A stretch of 64,000 bases of DNA from Mucispirillum schaedleri ASF457 (lineage in GTDB: Bacteria > Chrysiogenota > Deferribacteres > Deferribacterales > Mucispirillaceae). The stretch is taken from positions 1,919,001-1,983,000 of the forward strand of contig NZ_CP097562.1 in assembly GCF_000487995.2 (NCBI RefSeq), given 5' to 3'. Below, one piece after another: positions 26,412 through 34,926 of this stretch. The notes beneath the pieces are model-generated. The model searched no databases. It was not told where the DNA came from and saw nothing but the letters and a program-made list of their open reading frames with translations. The translations under genes and the position numbers were made by a program. Numbering within the stretch: position 1 is the stretch's first letter; each line of letters starts with the position of its first letter.

Positions 26412-28706
26412 ATGGCTCTTTCAATTATTAACAACTCAACAGCAATAGGTGCTCAAAGCAGCGTTAACAATGCTAATAATAATTTAACCAAAACGATTAA
26501 AGCTTTATCTACTGGTTTAAGAATCAATTCTGCATCAGATGATGCATCAGGTTTAGCAGTATCTGAAAAATTAAGAGCACAGATTTCTGGTTTAAACAAA
26601 GCAGCAACAAATGCTCAAGATGCAATAAGTATGTTACAGACAGCAGAAGGAGCAATGGGCTCAATGACATCTATGGTTCAGCGTATAAGAGAGCTTGCAG
26701 TTCAGGCAGGCGACCCAGCTTATACTTCTAATGACCGTGCAATGCTTCAGCTTGAAGTAGACCAGTTGAAACAAGAAATTGACCGTGTATCAACATCAAC
26801 AGAATTTAACACTAAAAAACTTTTAAATGGTGACGCAGCTGCATTATGGTCAGCATCTAATGGTAATATTGAAGCTATTGTAAAAGGTGCTGCAGCAGAA
26901 GGCAACTATAAAGTATCTTACGATTTAGACCCAGGTAGAAATGCAGTATACAAATCAAATATTATGCGTCTTGGCGAAGGTGAAATGTCATATAATATTG
27001 ACACAAACGGCACAAGCATAACAAAATTTGATAATATTCAAGGTATGCTTCGTGGCAGTGATATGACTATTAAAGTTAAAGGCACAGCGGCGACAACAGC
27101 ATCAGCAGTATTTACTGGCGGAACAGGCGGCATGAATTCTGCTGCAATGACAGCAGCTGGCTTTACATCAACAGCATTAGCAACAGTAACTGGTGGAAAC
27201 TCATATTCAATAGAATTTGAAGCATTAGGTAAAAGAACAGCAAGCGGCACAGGTCAAATCCGTTTCCGTGTAATGAATACTAAAACTGGCGAATTAAGTG
27301 AGTGGAAAACAGCATCAGTTAATAGTGCAGGGGCAGTGCTAAATGCATCAGCAATATCAACTGGTTTAGCAGGTCTTGATAAACCTGTTCTGACATCAGC
27401 TGCTACAACTTTTACAGCAACAGCAGCTTGGATAAGTGGAGATAAAATGCTTGTGAATGTTGCAGGTGTAAGAGCTTCAAGCTCAACTTCAGCAACCATT
27501 CAGATAGGCTCAACAGGCTCTACTTTACATATTAATGCAGATGCAACCAATTCTGCTACTGCTACAACACATACTGTTTATACATCTCAAATGGATGATG
27601 CAGGTAATGTATATTACGGCTCAATGGATATAAAACTTGAAAAAGGTGATGTAGTATCAGGCACAGCATCAATAGATATATTGGGTGCAGGCGATGTAGC
27701 TTCTAAATATACAAAACTTTCTCAGCTTGCACAGTTTACCAATGCAGACGGCAGAATGGTTCTTGATAATACACAAGAAATCAGCATATATGCAGGCAAT
27801 GGCAAAACAGCTAAAGTTACACTTGAAGGCAGCGACACAATAGCAGATTTAGAAAGCAAATTAACAGCAGCGTTAGTTGACCAGCTTGGTATGGGAGCAG
27901 ATGTAACAAATACAAGTGCAACAACAGTTAATAATAACCTTGTAAAATTTGTAGAAACAAAAGGCACAGGCGATAGAGCGGTGGCTGGCACATTTGTAAT
28001 ACAAGGTGCAGTATTAGGCGATTCTTCTAACCTTACATTTGTAGGTGATGAAGGTGTGCTTAATGCATTAGGTATAAACCAAATCCAAAAAGCAACCGAT
28101 TCTGCATTAAATGTTAGAGTGCAGGATGCCCACACTGGAGCATTTATAGGTGAAGATACAGTAACAGACGGCAGACTTCGCAATATCATAGAAGGTGTAG
28201 ATATTGATATCATTCCATCTTCAGCTGCTGATATTGCATTTGATACAGCAACAAATACAATGAAATTTCTTGCTAAAGCTGAGCCAGAAGTAGCATATCT
28301 TCATATTAAAGATAACTCAACAGTAGCTGCAATAGGTGCCAATGAAGGTCAAACATTAGATATATCTATAGGCAGACTTGACACAAAATCTATGGGTATT
28401 GATGGTGTTAATGTTGCAACTTTTGATGATGCACAAAGCTCTATCACAAAACTTGATATGGCATTAGAGCAAATATCAAAAGCAAGAGCAACAGCAGGTG
28501 CTCAAATGAACAGGTTAGAATATACTATCAGCAACCTGAATACAACAAGAGAAAATATGGTAGCAGCAGAAAGCCGTATCCGTGACTTAGATATAGCTGT
28601 GGCTTCTACTAATTTAGCTGCACAACAGGTATTAATGCAGTCAGCAACTGCAATGCTTGCGCAGGCTAACCAAATCCCAAGTTATGCAATGCAGTTATTA
28701 GGATAA
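26412..28706 (+). CDS. Flagellin 3 (764 aa)
   Basis: ATG 26412 (MALSIINNSTAIGAQ) after GGGAGG; an in-frame ATG at 26343 lies before the ribosome site and is not used. Same D0/D1 ends as the other flagellins. The central domain is close to identical to flagellin 2 over many stretches, including silent positions, with scattered differences (EALGKRTASG versus EAVGDRSASG; ETKGTGDRAV versus EDTSSGDRAV). Toward the end (MGIDGVNVATFDDAQSSITKLD) it matches flagellin 1 better than flagellin 2, a mosaic pattern. Followed by a hairpin and small gene C. Confidence 0.96.
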   Translation: MALSIINNSTAIGAQSSVNNANNNLTKTIKALSTGLRINSASDDASGLAVSEKLRAQISGLNKAATNAQDAISMLQTAEGAMGSMTSMVQRIRELAVQAGDPAYTSNDRAMLQLEVDQLKQEIDRVSTSTEFNTKKLLNGDAAALWSASNGNIEAIVKGAAAEGNYKVSYDLDPGRNAVYKSNIMRLGEGEMSYNIDTNGTSITKFDNIQGMLRGSDMTIKVKGTAATTASAVFTGGTGGMNSAAMTAAGFTSTALATVTGGNSYSIEFEALGKRTASGTGQIRFRVMNTKTGELSEWKTASVNSAGAVLNASAISTGLAGLDKPVLTSAATTFTATAAWISGDKMLVNVAGVRASSSTSATIQIGSTGSTLHINADATNSATATTHTVYTSQMDDAGNVYYGSMDIKLEKGDVVSGTASIDILGAGDVASKYTKLSQLAQFTNADGRMVLDNTQEISIYAGNGKTAKVTLEGSDTIADLESKLTAALVDQLGMGADVTNTSATTVNNNLVKFVETKGTGDRAVAGTFVIQGAVLGDSSNLTFVGDEGVLNALGINQIQKATDSALNVRVQDAHTGAFIGEDTVTDGRLRNIIEGVDIDIIPSSAADIAFDTATNTMKFLAKAEPEVAYLHIKDNSTVAAIGANEGQTLDISIGRLDTKSMGIDGVNVATFDDAQSSITKLDMALEQISKARATAGAQMNRLEYTISNLNTTRENMVAAESRIRDLDIAVASTNLAAQQVLMQSATAMLAQANQIPSYAMQLLG

Positions 28707-28713
28707 TATAAAC

Positions 28714-28740
28714 AGGGTCTGGTTTTCATGACCAGACTCT
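28714..28740 (+). terminator. Hairpin between flagellin 3 and small gene C
   Basis: GTCTGGT / ACCAGAC stem (7 bp) with a weak T-run. Probably partial termination or mRNA stabilisation, as after flagellin 1. Confidence 0.6.
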
Positions 28741-28806
28741 TATAACTACCTGTATGTAAAACATAAGGAATAAGTGTTTTAATGCGCAAAAAAAGGCAGG
28801 TGATTT

Positions 28807-29121
28807 ATGGGTAATATATTTAAAGTATCATCTATTGATGCACAGTTAAACAATACACCACATAATCCCATGCCCCATAATAAAAAAGAAATGGAGCGGG
28901 CTAAAAACAACAGTAATGCTGATTTTAGCGATATTTATGAAGTAAGGCAGCAGTGTTTAAAGTTTAATAAAGCATGTTTAATGAGTAAAACTGAAAGTAT
29001 AGCAGCTATTAGGCAGGAAATGCAGGATGTAGTGCATAATATCAGGTTTTCTGGAATGTTTATTATAAAAGATATATCTTTTAATGAACAGATACAGGCT
29101 CGTAGACTTTTAGAAAGCTGA
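28807..29121 (+). CDS. Flagellin-linked small protein, copy C
   Basis: 104 aa, ATG 28807 after GGCAGGTGA. The N-terminus MGNIFKVSSIDAQLNNTP and mid motif ADFSDIYEVR match copy A closely. The C-terminal segment (IRFSGMFIIKDISFNEQIQARRLLES) is vaguely like the end of FlgM anti-sigma-28 proteins (I..G.Y.I....IA..LL); I regard this as weak. No signal peptide. 100 nt after flagellin 3; own terminator 29206-29236. Confidence 0.8.
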   Translation: MGNIFKVSSIDAQLNNTPHNPMPHNKKEMERAKNNSNADFSDIYEVRQQCLKFNKACLMSKTESIAAIRQEMQDVVHNIRFSGMFIIKDISFNEQIQARRLLES

Positions 29122-29205
29122 CTTATATTCTTTTCATATGCGTCATTCTACCCAAAAAGTAGATAAAGCTTCACTAATTGTATGTGGGGCATTACAAATT
29201 ATACA

Positions 29206-29236
29206 ACTGCTCCCTTAAAAAAGGAGCAGTTTTTTT
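29206..29236 (+). terminator. Terminator after small gene C
   Basis: ACTGCTCC (29206-29213) / GGAGCAGT (29223-29230) stem followed by seven Ts. Confidence 0.92.
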
Positions 29237-29261
29237 ATAAATGTAGATTAATATAAAAGTG

Positions 29262-29411
29262 TGGGTAAGTTCAAAAAAAATATTTTAAATATATTATGCA
29301 CTGCTGCAACATATATAATTTAGATTTTTCTCCTTTAAAATCAGGCTCAAAATGACTTGTAGTGTGAAAACCGTATGTCAATGCTGAGAGTGATAAGGCG
29401 AAGTATCTAGA
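29262..29411. repeat. Family A repeat (minus) plus family B repeat
   Basis: Family A reads leftward from the TCATTTTGAGCCTGATTTT core at 29355-29337 to an IS3-terminus-like TTTTTTTGAACTTACCC at 29280-29264. The family B motif follows at 29376-29411 (TCAATGCTGAG..GCGAAGTATCTAG). The rest of the gap to 29669 shows nothing. Confidence 0.75.
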
Positions 29412-29669
29412 ATATATAACCTGCAACAGTTATAGAAATTGTATGTATAATCATTGCAGCTTATATTATCTAGATTATTCACATTCATTCATAATAACAC
29501 AGTGTTGTATGATTATAATGATACAGTTGTTATGATTATATCAAAAACAGAAACAGTTTTTTATAAAAGCATTGAACAGCAGTGTTTTATATGGTATAAT
29601 AAAAAAGTATATAAAAGTATTTATTATTTATAAAAATTGTAATATTATATGAGTATAATGGGGTGTATT

Positions 29670-29867
29670 ATGAAAACATATTCAGACCTTATCCAGCTGC
29701 TTCAAGCAAAAGGATTTACAGCAGAAGAAGCAGAAAGTTTTGTAAAAATTGAAAAAAATATGAAAGGTGCTTCAGGAGCTGATAATTCTGCAGAATGTGG
29801 TGATGATGTGTATGCTTTTTATGAAAGCCGTTCAATGCTTGAAATAGACCCTGCAAAAGCATGGTAA
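29670..29867 (+). CDS. Small protein of unknown function
   Basis: 65 aa from ATG 29670 (GGGGTG upstream). Sequence MKTYSDLIQLLQAKGFTAEEAESF looks like a short helical domain; the rest is acidic (GADNSAECGDDVYAFYESRSMLE) with one cysteine. No family recognised. A GTG/ATG start further upstream (29649) is possible. Stands alone between gene-free stretches. Confidence 0.6.
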   Translation: MKTYSDLIQLLQAKGFTAEEAESFVKIEKNMKGASGADNSAECGDDVYAFYESRSMLEIDPAKAW

Positions 29868-30156
29868 TCCACATAAAAAGCAAAAATATCATTTTATTTA
29901 AAGTTTTGATTTTAACTTTATTTTTTTCAGCCTTATTCTTGCAGGTAAAAATGAAAGATTAATTAAATTTCTTCATAATTTAAGTTATACCCTGCACAGT
30001 ATCATATTCTGTTTTTGTAATTGCTTGTAAAACAAATTTTTTTATGCTAAACTTTATATTATTCACTAAATCTAAATATTTTTAAATAATTTAATATGCT
30101 GTTGTATATTTTTTGATAATATATAAGCTTGTAAAAAGCTTAAAAAGAGGTGTTAT
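29868..30156. other. Intergenic stretch with weak hairpin
   Basis: A 6-bp stem (AAAGTT 29900-29905 / AACTTT 29914-29919) followed by seven Ts may terminate the small gene. Nothing else recognised. Confidence 0.4.
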
Positions 30157-31263
30157 ATGAAGAAAATATTTTATGCAGTATTATTTGTCCTATTACTTGC
30201 AGGATTGTTTGGCTGTAAAAGTAATAATAATGTATCAAGCGAGGCTGATATGAGTAATGGAAAATTAGAAAAAACTATTATTGCTCATCGTGGGGCAAGT
30301 GGTTATATTCCAGAGCATACTCTTGCATCAAAAGCTCTGGCTTATCAAATGGGTGTTCCATTTTTAGAGCAGGATTTAGCTATGACAAAAGATAATCGTC
30401 TTGTAGTTATTCATGACCATTTTCTTGACAGAGTAACAGATGTGGCAGATAAATTTCCGGGCAGGACAAGAGATGACGGCAGATATTATGTTATAGATTT
30501 TACACTTGATGAGATAAAAAGCTTAAATTTTATGGAAGGCTTTACTGTAAAAGACGGCAGGCGTGTGCAGGATTATCCAGACAGGTTTCCAATGGGTAAA
30601 TCTACTTTTGAAATACATACATTTGAAGAAGAAATAGAATTTATTCAAGGCTTAAATAAGACACTTGGAAAAGATGTTGGCTTGTATGTAGAAACAAAGG
30701 CACCATGGTTTCATAAACAGGAAGGTAAAGATATTTCTAAAGCCACATTAGAAGTGTTGAAAAAATACGGCTATACAACAAAAGATAGTAATGTATATTT
30801 TCAAACATTTGATTTTCCTGATTTAGTGTATGTAAGAGAAAAATTAATGCCTGAAATGGATATGGATTTAAAAACAGTTATGCTTTTTGCAGAAAATTCA
30901 TGGAATGAAACATACGAAAAAACAGATGACGGTTTATGGGTGCCGTTTGATTTTGATAAACTTAGAACTCCTGACGGTATGGCACTTGTTGCTAAATTTG
31001 CAGATGGTGCAGGTCCAAGTAATGATATGGTTATAGATAAAACATTATCTAAAAAAGGAAATATTGTTATAACTGATTTTGTAAAACTTGCTCATGATAA
31101 TAATATGGTTGTTCATCCATATACAGCTAGAAAAGATAAACTGCCAGCTTATGTTGATAATATAGACGAGCTTTATGAAGCAATATTATATCAGGCAGGG
31201 GCTGATGGGTTGTTTACAGATTTCCCTGATTTAGGGCTTAATTTCGTAAAAAATCATAAATAA
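30157..31263 (+). CDS. glpQ: Glycerophosphodiester phosphodiesterase, lipoprotein
   Basis: Hydrolyses glycerophosphodiesters from phospholipids to glycerol-3-phosphate and an alcohol. 368 aa. Signal peptide MKKIFYAVLFVLLLAGLFGC with lipobox cysteine C20, so lipid-anchored outside the cytoplasm. Catalytic GDPD motifs: IIAHRGASGYIPEHT with the active-site HR, FLEQDLAMTKDNRLVVIHDHFLDR with the metal-binding E.D and HD, and YVETKAPWF with the third metal ligand. Length and the RFPMGKSTFEIHTFEEEI segment match periplasmic GlpQ rather than cytoplasmic UgpQ. AAGAGG before ATG 30157; terminator 31287-31316. Confidence 0.93.
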   Translation: MKKIFYAVLFVLLLAGLFGCKSNNNVSSEADMSNGKLEKTIIAHRGASGYIPEHTLASKALAYQMGVPFLEQDLAMTKDNRLVVIHDHFLDRVTDVADKFPGRTRDDGRYYVIDFTLDEIKSLNFMEGFTVKDGRRVQDYPDRFPMGKSTFEIHTFEEEIEFIQGLNKTLGKDVGLYVETKAPWFHKQEGKDISKATLEVLKKYGYTTKDSNVYFQTFDFPDLVYVREKLMPEMDMDLKTVMLFAENSWNETYEKTDDGLWVPFDFDKLRTPDGMALVAKFADGAGPSNDMVIDKTLSKKGNIVITDFVKLAHDNNMVVHPYTARKDKLPAYVDNIDELYEAILYQAGADGLFTDFPDLGLNFVKNHK

Positions 31264-31286
31264 AGAAAATATACTTTAATATTATA

Positions 31287-31316
31287 CAGGCAGGTTAATT
31301 TATCTGCCTGTTTTTT
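31287..31316 (+). terminator. Terminator after glpQ
   Basis: ACAGGCAG (31287-31294) / CTGCCTGT (31304-31311) stem plus six Ts. Confidence 0.92.
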
Positions 31317-31376
31317 AAAGGCGAAAAATCTAAATTATTTATTATTACAGCATTGATATATAAGAAGAATATATTA

Positions 31377-31467
31377 CGGAGAGAGAGGGATTCGAACCCT
31401 CGATACCGGTTTCCCAGTATACTCGCTTAGCAGGCGAGCGCCTTCGACCATACTCGGCCATCTCTCC
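31377..31467 (-). tRNA. tRNA-Ser (anticodon GCU)
   Basis: Minus strand. Acceptor GGAGAGA (31467-31461) pairs with TCTCTCC (31384-31378). The D arm starts with TGGCCGAG. Anticodon stem CTCGC..GCGAG has loop CTGCTAA, giving GCT for AGY serine codons. Long variable arm as in class II tRNAs; T arm GAGGG-TTCGAAT-CCCTC. No encoded CCA. A partial family A repeat lies just upstream on the plus strand (31318-31362). Confidence 0.97.
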
Positions 31468-31548
31468 ATCATATTATATTAGAGATAATTATATACTTGA
31501 ATTATTTTATAATGTCAAATAAAAAATACATTTTTTACAAAAAAGCTG

Positions 31549-31743
31549 TTAAGTATGTTTTATTTGTGTTTCTATGCCATTCTGCTGTGCAAACATTACT
31601 CCTCTGCCACACATTGGTGCTGAAAGCTCGCATCTTCTTGAGCATAGTGGGCAGTTGGTTGGTGCACTGCTTAAAATAGTATCTGATTTTTCTTCCTTTT
31701 TATGCTGCTCTTCCAGCTCTTTAAAATATTTATCCATATCCAT
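31549..31743 (-). CDS. Small cysteine-rich (zinc-knuckle-like) protein
   Basis: 64 aa from ATG 31743. Charged N-terminal helix (MDMDKYFKELEEQHKKEEK), then NCPLCSRRCELSAPMCGRG, which supplies four cysteines in CxxC-x3-C-x7-C spacing. I recall similar CPLC..C.L.AP.CGRG motifs at the tails of some MarR regulators and small clostridial proteins; metal binding is likely, function unknown. AAGGG about 8 nt upstream. Stands between the tRNA and the dicarboxylate transporter. Confidence 0.65.
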   Translation of the reverse strand: MDMDKYFKELEEQHKKEEKSDTILSSAPTNCPLCSRRCELSAPMCGRGVMFAQQNGIETQIKHT

Positions 31744-31839
31744 ACAAATACCCTTTAATATAATAAGTGTAGTGAAAAACTAATATATAAATTTTTTGAT
31801 TTTTGCAAGAAAAGATTTAGTGATTAATATAAAAACTAC

Positions 31840-31868
31840 AAAAAAGCTCCAGTTTTTATCTGGAGCTT
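31840..31868 (-). terminator. Terminator after dicarboxylate transporter
   Basis: AAGCTCCAG / CTGGAGCTT perfect 9-bp stem with TTTT on the minus strand, 9 nt after the transporter stop. Confidence 0.92.
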
Positions 31869-31876
31869 TATATATT

Positions 31877-33205
31877 TTAGTAAATAAAATTTGCCAGAAG
31901 ATAGCCTATAATAGTGGAAACTGTAACAGAAATCAAGCCAGGTATCATAAATGAGTGGTTTAAAAGATATTTACCAATAACCGTTGTACCAGACCGGTCA
32001 AAATTGACCGTTGCAATATCTGATGGATAGTTTGGTATGAAGAAGTAACCATAAACTGATGGAAGAACACCTAAAAGAACATACCAAGGTATACCTAAAT
32101 CATAAGCCAGTGGCATAATTGCAAGAACAACACCACCTTGAGTATTAATTAATACTGATACTGCAAAAAGAACGAATGCGATTGCCCAAGGGTATGCATT
32201 AACTATATCTTTCATAGCTGTCATCATTTCTCCTTTATATGCTGCAAAATAAGTATCTGAAAGCCATGCAATACCATAAATTGCAACTACCGCAACCATA
32301 CCAGCCTGCCATACTGAGCCTGAAACAACTTTTTTCGGCTCTGCTTTACATGTAAGAATCATCAAACCTGCAACTGTAAGCATAACTATTTGAATAACTA
32401 AATTCATTTTTAATGGTTTGCCATCATAATGTGGCAAAAGTGCTGGGAATGTTGCAAGTATTACAATTACTGCAAGTGCTGTTAAAAACAGTAATACTGA
32501 AGCTTTTGCAGTTGCAGGAAGTTTTTTATCAAGAGTAGTTGCTGTTGAACCAAACATATATTCTTTTAACTCAGGGTCAGCAAGTCTTGCCTGATATTTA
32601 GGGTCTTTGTCTAAATCAAGACCTCTTTTAGATGAAAACAATGCAGCTGCAAAAATGCCACATAAACATGCAGGAATGGTTATCATTAATACCTGCGGAA
32701 TAGTCAGTCCAAGTTCTGGCATTTTAGTATTAGTAATAGTGACAAACGATACAACTGCTGCAGCAATAGGTGAGCATGTGATACCAACTTGTGATGCAAC
32801 AGATGCAACAGCACATGGTCTTTCAGGTCTAATTCCTTTTTTTAAAGAAATATCTGCAATGATTGGCATAAGTGTATAAACTACATGACCTGTGCCAACT
32901 AAAACTGTTAAAAAGAATGTGCAGAAAGGGGCATAAAAAGTAATTCTTTCAGGATGGGCTCTTAAGAATTTTTCTGTTATTTGTATCATAAAGTCCATTC
33001 CCCCTCCCGCCTGTAATACACCTGCACAGGTAACAGCTGCAATAATAATATATATAACATCTGTTGGTGGTGTGCCAGGTTTTAAGCCAAAAGCAAAAAC
33101 TAAAACAGCTAAACCAATACCTGAAATAACACCAAGTGCAATGCTGCCATAGCGGGAGCCTACATACAATGCTAGTAAAACGATTAATAACTGAACAATA
33201 ATCAT
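31877..33205 (-). CDS. Anaerobic C4-dicarboxylate transporter (DcuA/DcuB family)
   Basis: 442 aa from ATG 33205, which has GGAGG 6 nt upstream; a longer start at 33217 would include that site. 10-12 hydrophobic segments. Dcu hallmarks: AGGGMDFMI, GTGHVVYTLMPIIADI, KKGIRPERPCAVASVASQVGITCSPIAAAVV and the C-terminal FIPNYPSDIATVNFDRSGTT. Exchanges fumarate, malate or aspartate for succinate during fumarate respiration. DcuA versus DcuB cannot be decided from sequence here. Upstream 393 nt (33218-33610) holds no other gene. Confidence 0.93.
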   Translation of the reverse strand: MIIVQLLIVLLALYVGSRYGSIALGVISGIGLAVLVFAFGLKPGTPPTDVIYIIIAAVTCAGVLQAGGGMDFMIQITEKFLRAHPERITFYAPFCTFFLTVLVGTGHVVYTLMPIIADISLKKGIRPERPCAVASVASQVGITCSPIAAAVVSFVTITNTKMPELGLTIPQVLMITIPACLCGIFAAALFSSKRGLDLDKDPKYQARLADPELKEYMFGSTATTLDKKLPATAKASVLLFLTALAVIVILATFPALLPHYDGKPLKMNLVIQIVMLTVAGLMILTCKAEPKKVVSGSVWQAGMVAVVAIYGIAWLSDTYFAAYKGEMMTAMKDIVNAYPWAIAFVLFAVSVLINTQGGVVLAIMPLAYDLGIPWYVLLGVLPSVYGYFFIPNYPSDIATVNFDRSGTTVIGKYLLNHSFMIPGLISVTVSTIIGYLLANFIY

Positions 33206-33610
33206 CTTATCCTCCATATAAGTATTTTTAAAAAAGATATATTAATAAAATGCTAAAATCAAGCATAACATATCTTTAAAGTAAAAATTTTTTATAAAAA
33301 TAAAATTATGTTTTATAAAAAATATGGTTTAGCTCCCTTTTTGAGTTATTTCTTACTTTTGTAGTTTCAATAGTTTACTATATTTAAAAAATATTATGTA
33401 TTATAAACTTTTATAAAATAATATATTGTTTTATCTATATATATCTTTCTAGCAGCATCTGTAATATAAAAAGCAATATGAATATTATTGGTTACATTTT
33501 TTAATATTATCTATCTTGACAGTTAGTAGAGAAGGGAGTAAATTTAGCTGGATATTTTTCAAATAAATAGAATGTCAGGCTGTATTTTATTCTAATTTTA
33601 TGGGGTTTTT

Positions 33611-33964
33611 ATGCACTATTTACATATTCATTCTGGTGTTGTAACTGTATGTATGCTTATTCTATCAAATGTTTTTATGACATTTGCATGGTATGCTCAT
33701 TTAAAAAATCTGTCATCTATGCCTTGGTTTGGTGCAGCTCTTGCAAGCTGGGGGATAGCTTTTTTTGAATATATGATACAGGTGCCTGCAAATAGAATTG
33801 GATATACAGTTTTTACTCTGCCACAGCTTAAAATTATGCAGGAAGTTATAGCATTAGGTGTATTTATTCCTTTTGTTACATTATATATGGGTAAGCCTTT
33901 GAATTTAAACTTTTTATGGGCTTCTCTATGCCTTTTAGGTGCAGTATATTTTATGTTTAAATGA
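33611..33964 (+). CDS. DUF486/DMT-family small membrane protein
   Basis: 117 aa with four helices. The sequence follows the DUF486 pattern: LILSNVFMTFAWYAHLK, WFGAALASWGIAFFEYMIQVPANRIGY and LPQLKIMQEVIALGVFIPFV. Related to the DMT superfamily; transport activity unproven. Convergent with the next gene, overlapping by 8 nt at the 3' ends. Confidence 0.88.
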   Translation: MHYLHIHSGVVTVCMLILSNVFMTFAWYAHLKNLSSMPWFGAALASWGIAFFEYMIQVPANRIGYTVFTLPQLKIMQEVIALGVFIPFVTLYMGKPLNLNFLWASLCLLGAVYFMFK

Positions 33965-34739
33965 TTTGATATACTTCTCGCAGAGTTTTTACAGGTGTTT
34001 TATCTCTGCTTAATGAAAGTGCATTTTTAGGACAGTGATGAATGCACCTGTAACAGTTTTCACATCTTGCTTTAATAAAGGCAGGGTAGTTTTCCTTATT
34101 TTTATAAAGAGCATGATGTGGGCAGTCATTTATACATTTGTCGCATTTTACACATTTATCTTGATGAATGTATATATTAAAGGTCATAAGATGTCCAATA
34201 AGTTTGTTTGGTGCATTAAAAATAGATGATATTTTAAAATGTGGGATATATCCTGTATATTCTTCATTAATTATAGATACAAATTTGTTACAATCTGCAT
34301 TTATTTTTTCATATATATTTTTTTCAAATTCAAAAAATCTTTTAATAAATGGAGTAATAAGAGTGCCGTCGCTTGCAGGGCTTCTGTATGCTGTATCATA
34401 TATTGTTATTATATTTTTTTCTCTTATTATTTTTGCAGTAATTCTATTTGTATTGCATGACCATAATGAATAAGAATTAAAAACCATTGTAGGTTTAGTA
34501 TTTATAAGTTTTGACAGTTTTTGAAAAAATGAAATTAATGTAAGGCATGGGGCACAGTGATAACATGGAGTCCCTATAATTAAAGCATCATAATTATTAA
34601 TATTTTCTTCTAAATCATTTTCCATTGAATGAATATATGCTGAACAGCCTGTTATATTATTAATGCAGGTTTGCATATATTTTATAGAATTAAGTGTTGC
34701 TCCAGCACCAGAGAAATATAAAATCAGAATTTTTTTCAT
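33957..34739 (-). CDS. EFR1-type flavodoxin-ferredoxin protein
   Basis: 260 aa. N-terminal flavodoxin-like domain (ILILYFSGAGATLNSIKYM, then ALIIGTPCYHCAPC) with an FMN-binding loop. Then two [4Fe-4S] motifs: C-VKC-DKC-INDCP and C-ENC-YRC-IHHCP near residues 195-240. Expected to shuttle electrons between a flavin and ferredoxin-type partners in anaerobic metabolism; specific partner unknown. No operon partner adjacent. Confidence 0.9.
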   Translation of the reverse strand: MKKILILYFSGAGATLNSIKYMQTCINNITGCSAYIHSMENDLEENINNYDALIIGTPCYHCAPCLTLISFFQKLSKLINTKPTMVFNSYSLWSCNTNRITAKIIREKNIITIYDTAYRSPASDGTLITPFIKRFFEFEKNIYEKINADCNKFVSIINEEYTGYIPHFKISSIFNAPNKLIGHLMTFNIYIHQDKCVKCDKCINDCPHHALYKNKENYPAFIKARCENCYRCIHHCPKNALSLSRDKTPVKTLREVYQII

Positions 34740-34849
34740 AATAACATACTTTTATATTATATTATAATGACAGTCAATATAAATCAATAATACTACACAT
34801 TTATATTATTGTGGAATTGTATAGAATATAATTTTTTTTAAAAAAACTC

Positions 34850-34878
34850 TTGACACTTTTCACTGTGATTACTAAATT
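34850..34878 (+). promoter_or_regulatory. hrcA operon promoter
   Basis: TTGACA (34850-34855), 17-bp spacer, TAAATT (34873-34878). The CIRCE operator follows directly, over the expected start site. Confidence 0.85.
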
Positions 34879-34882
34879 AGTT

Positions 34883-34909
34883 CTAGCACTCAATGATTGT
34901 GAGTGCTAA
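34883..34909 (+). promoter_or_regulatory. CIRCE operator
   Basis: CTAGCACTC (34883-34891), nine bases, GAGTGCTAA (34901-34909): one mismatch to the canonical TTAGCACTC-N9-GAGTGCTAA. HrcA binding site; the downstream gene is hrcA itself, so autoregulation. Confidence 0.97.
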
Positions 34910-34926
34910 CAAATGAGGTATAATAA

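Noticed and set aside
19420-28213. Antisense frames inside the three flagellin genes
   Set aside because: Long opposite frames arise from biased codon use in Ala/Thr-rich repeats; none has a ribosome site or a recognisable protein.
28807-29121. Naming the flagellin-linked small gene flgM
   Set aside because: Only a vague resemblance at the C-terminus of one copy; the defining N-terminal motif of the family is not that of FlgM.
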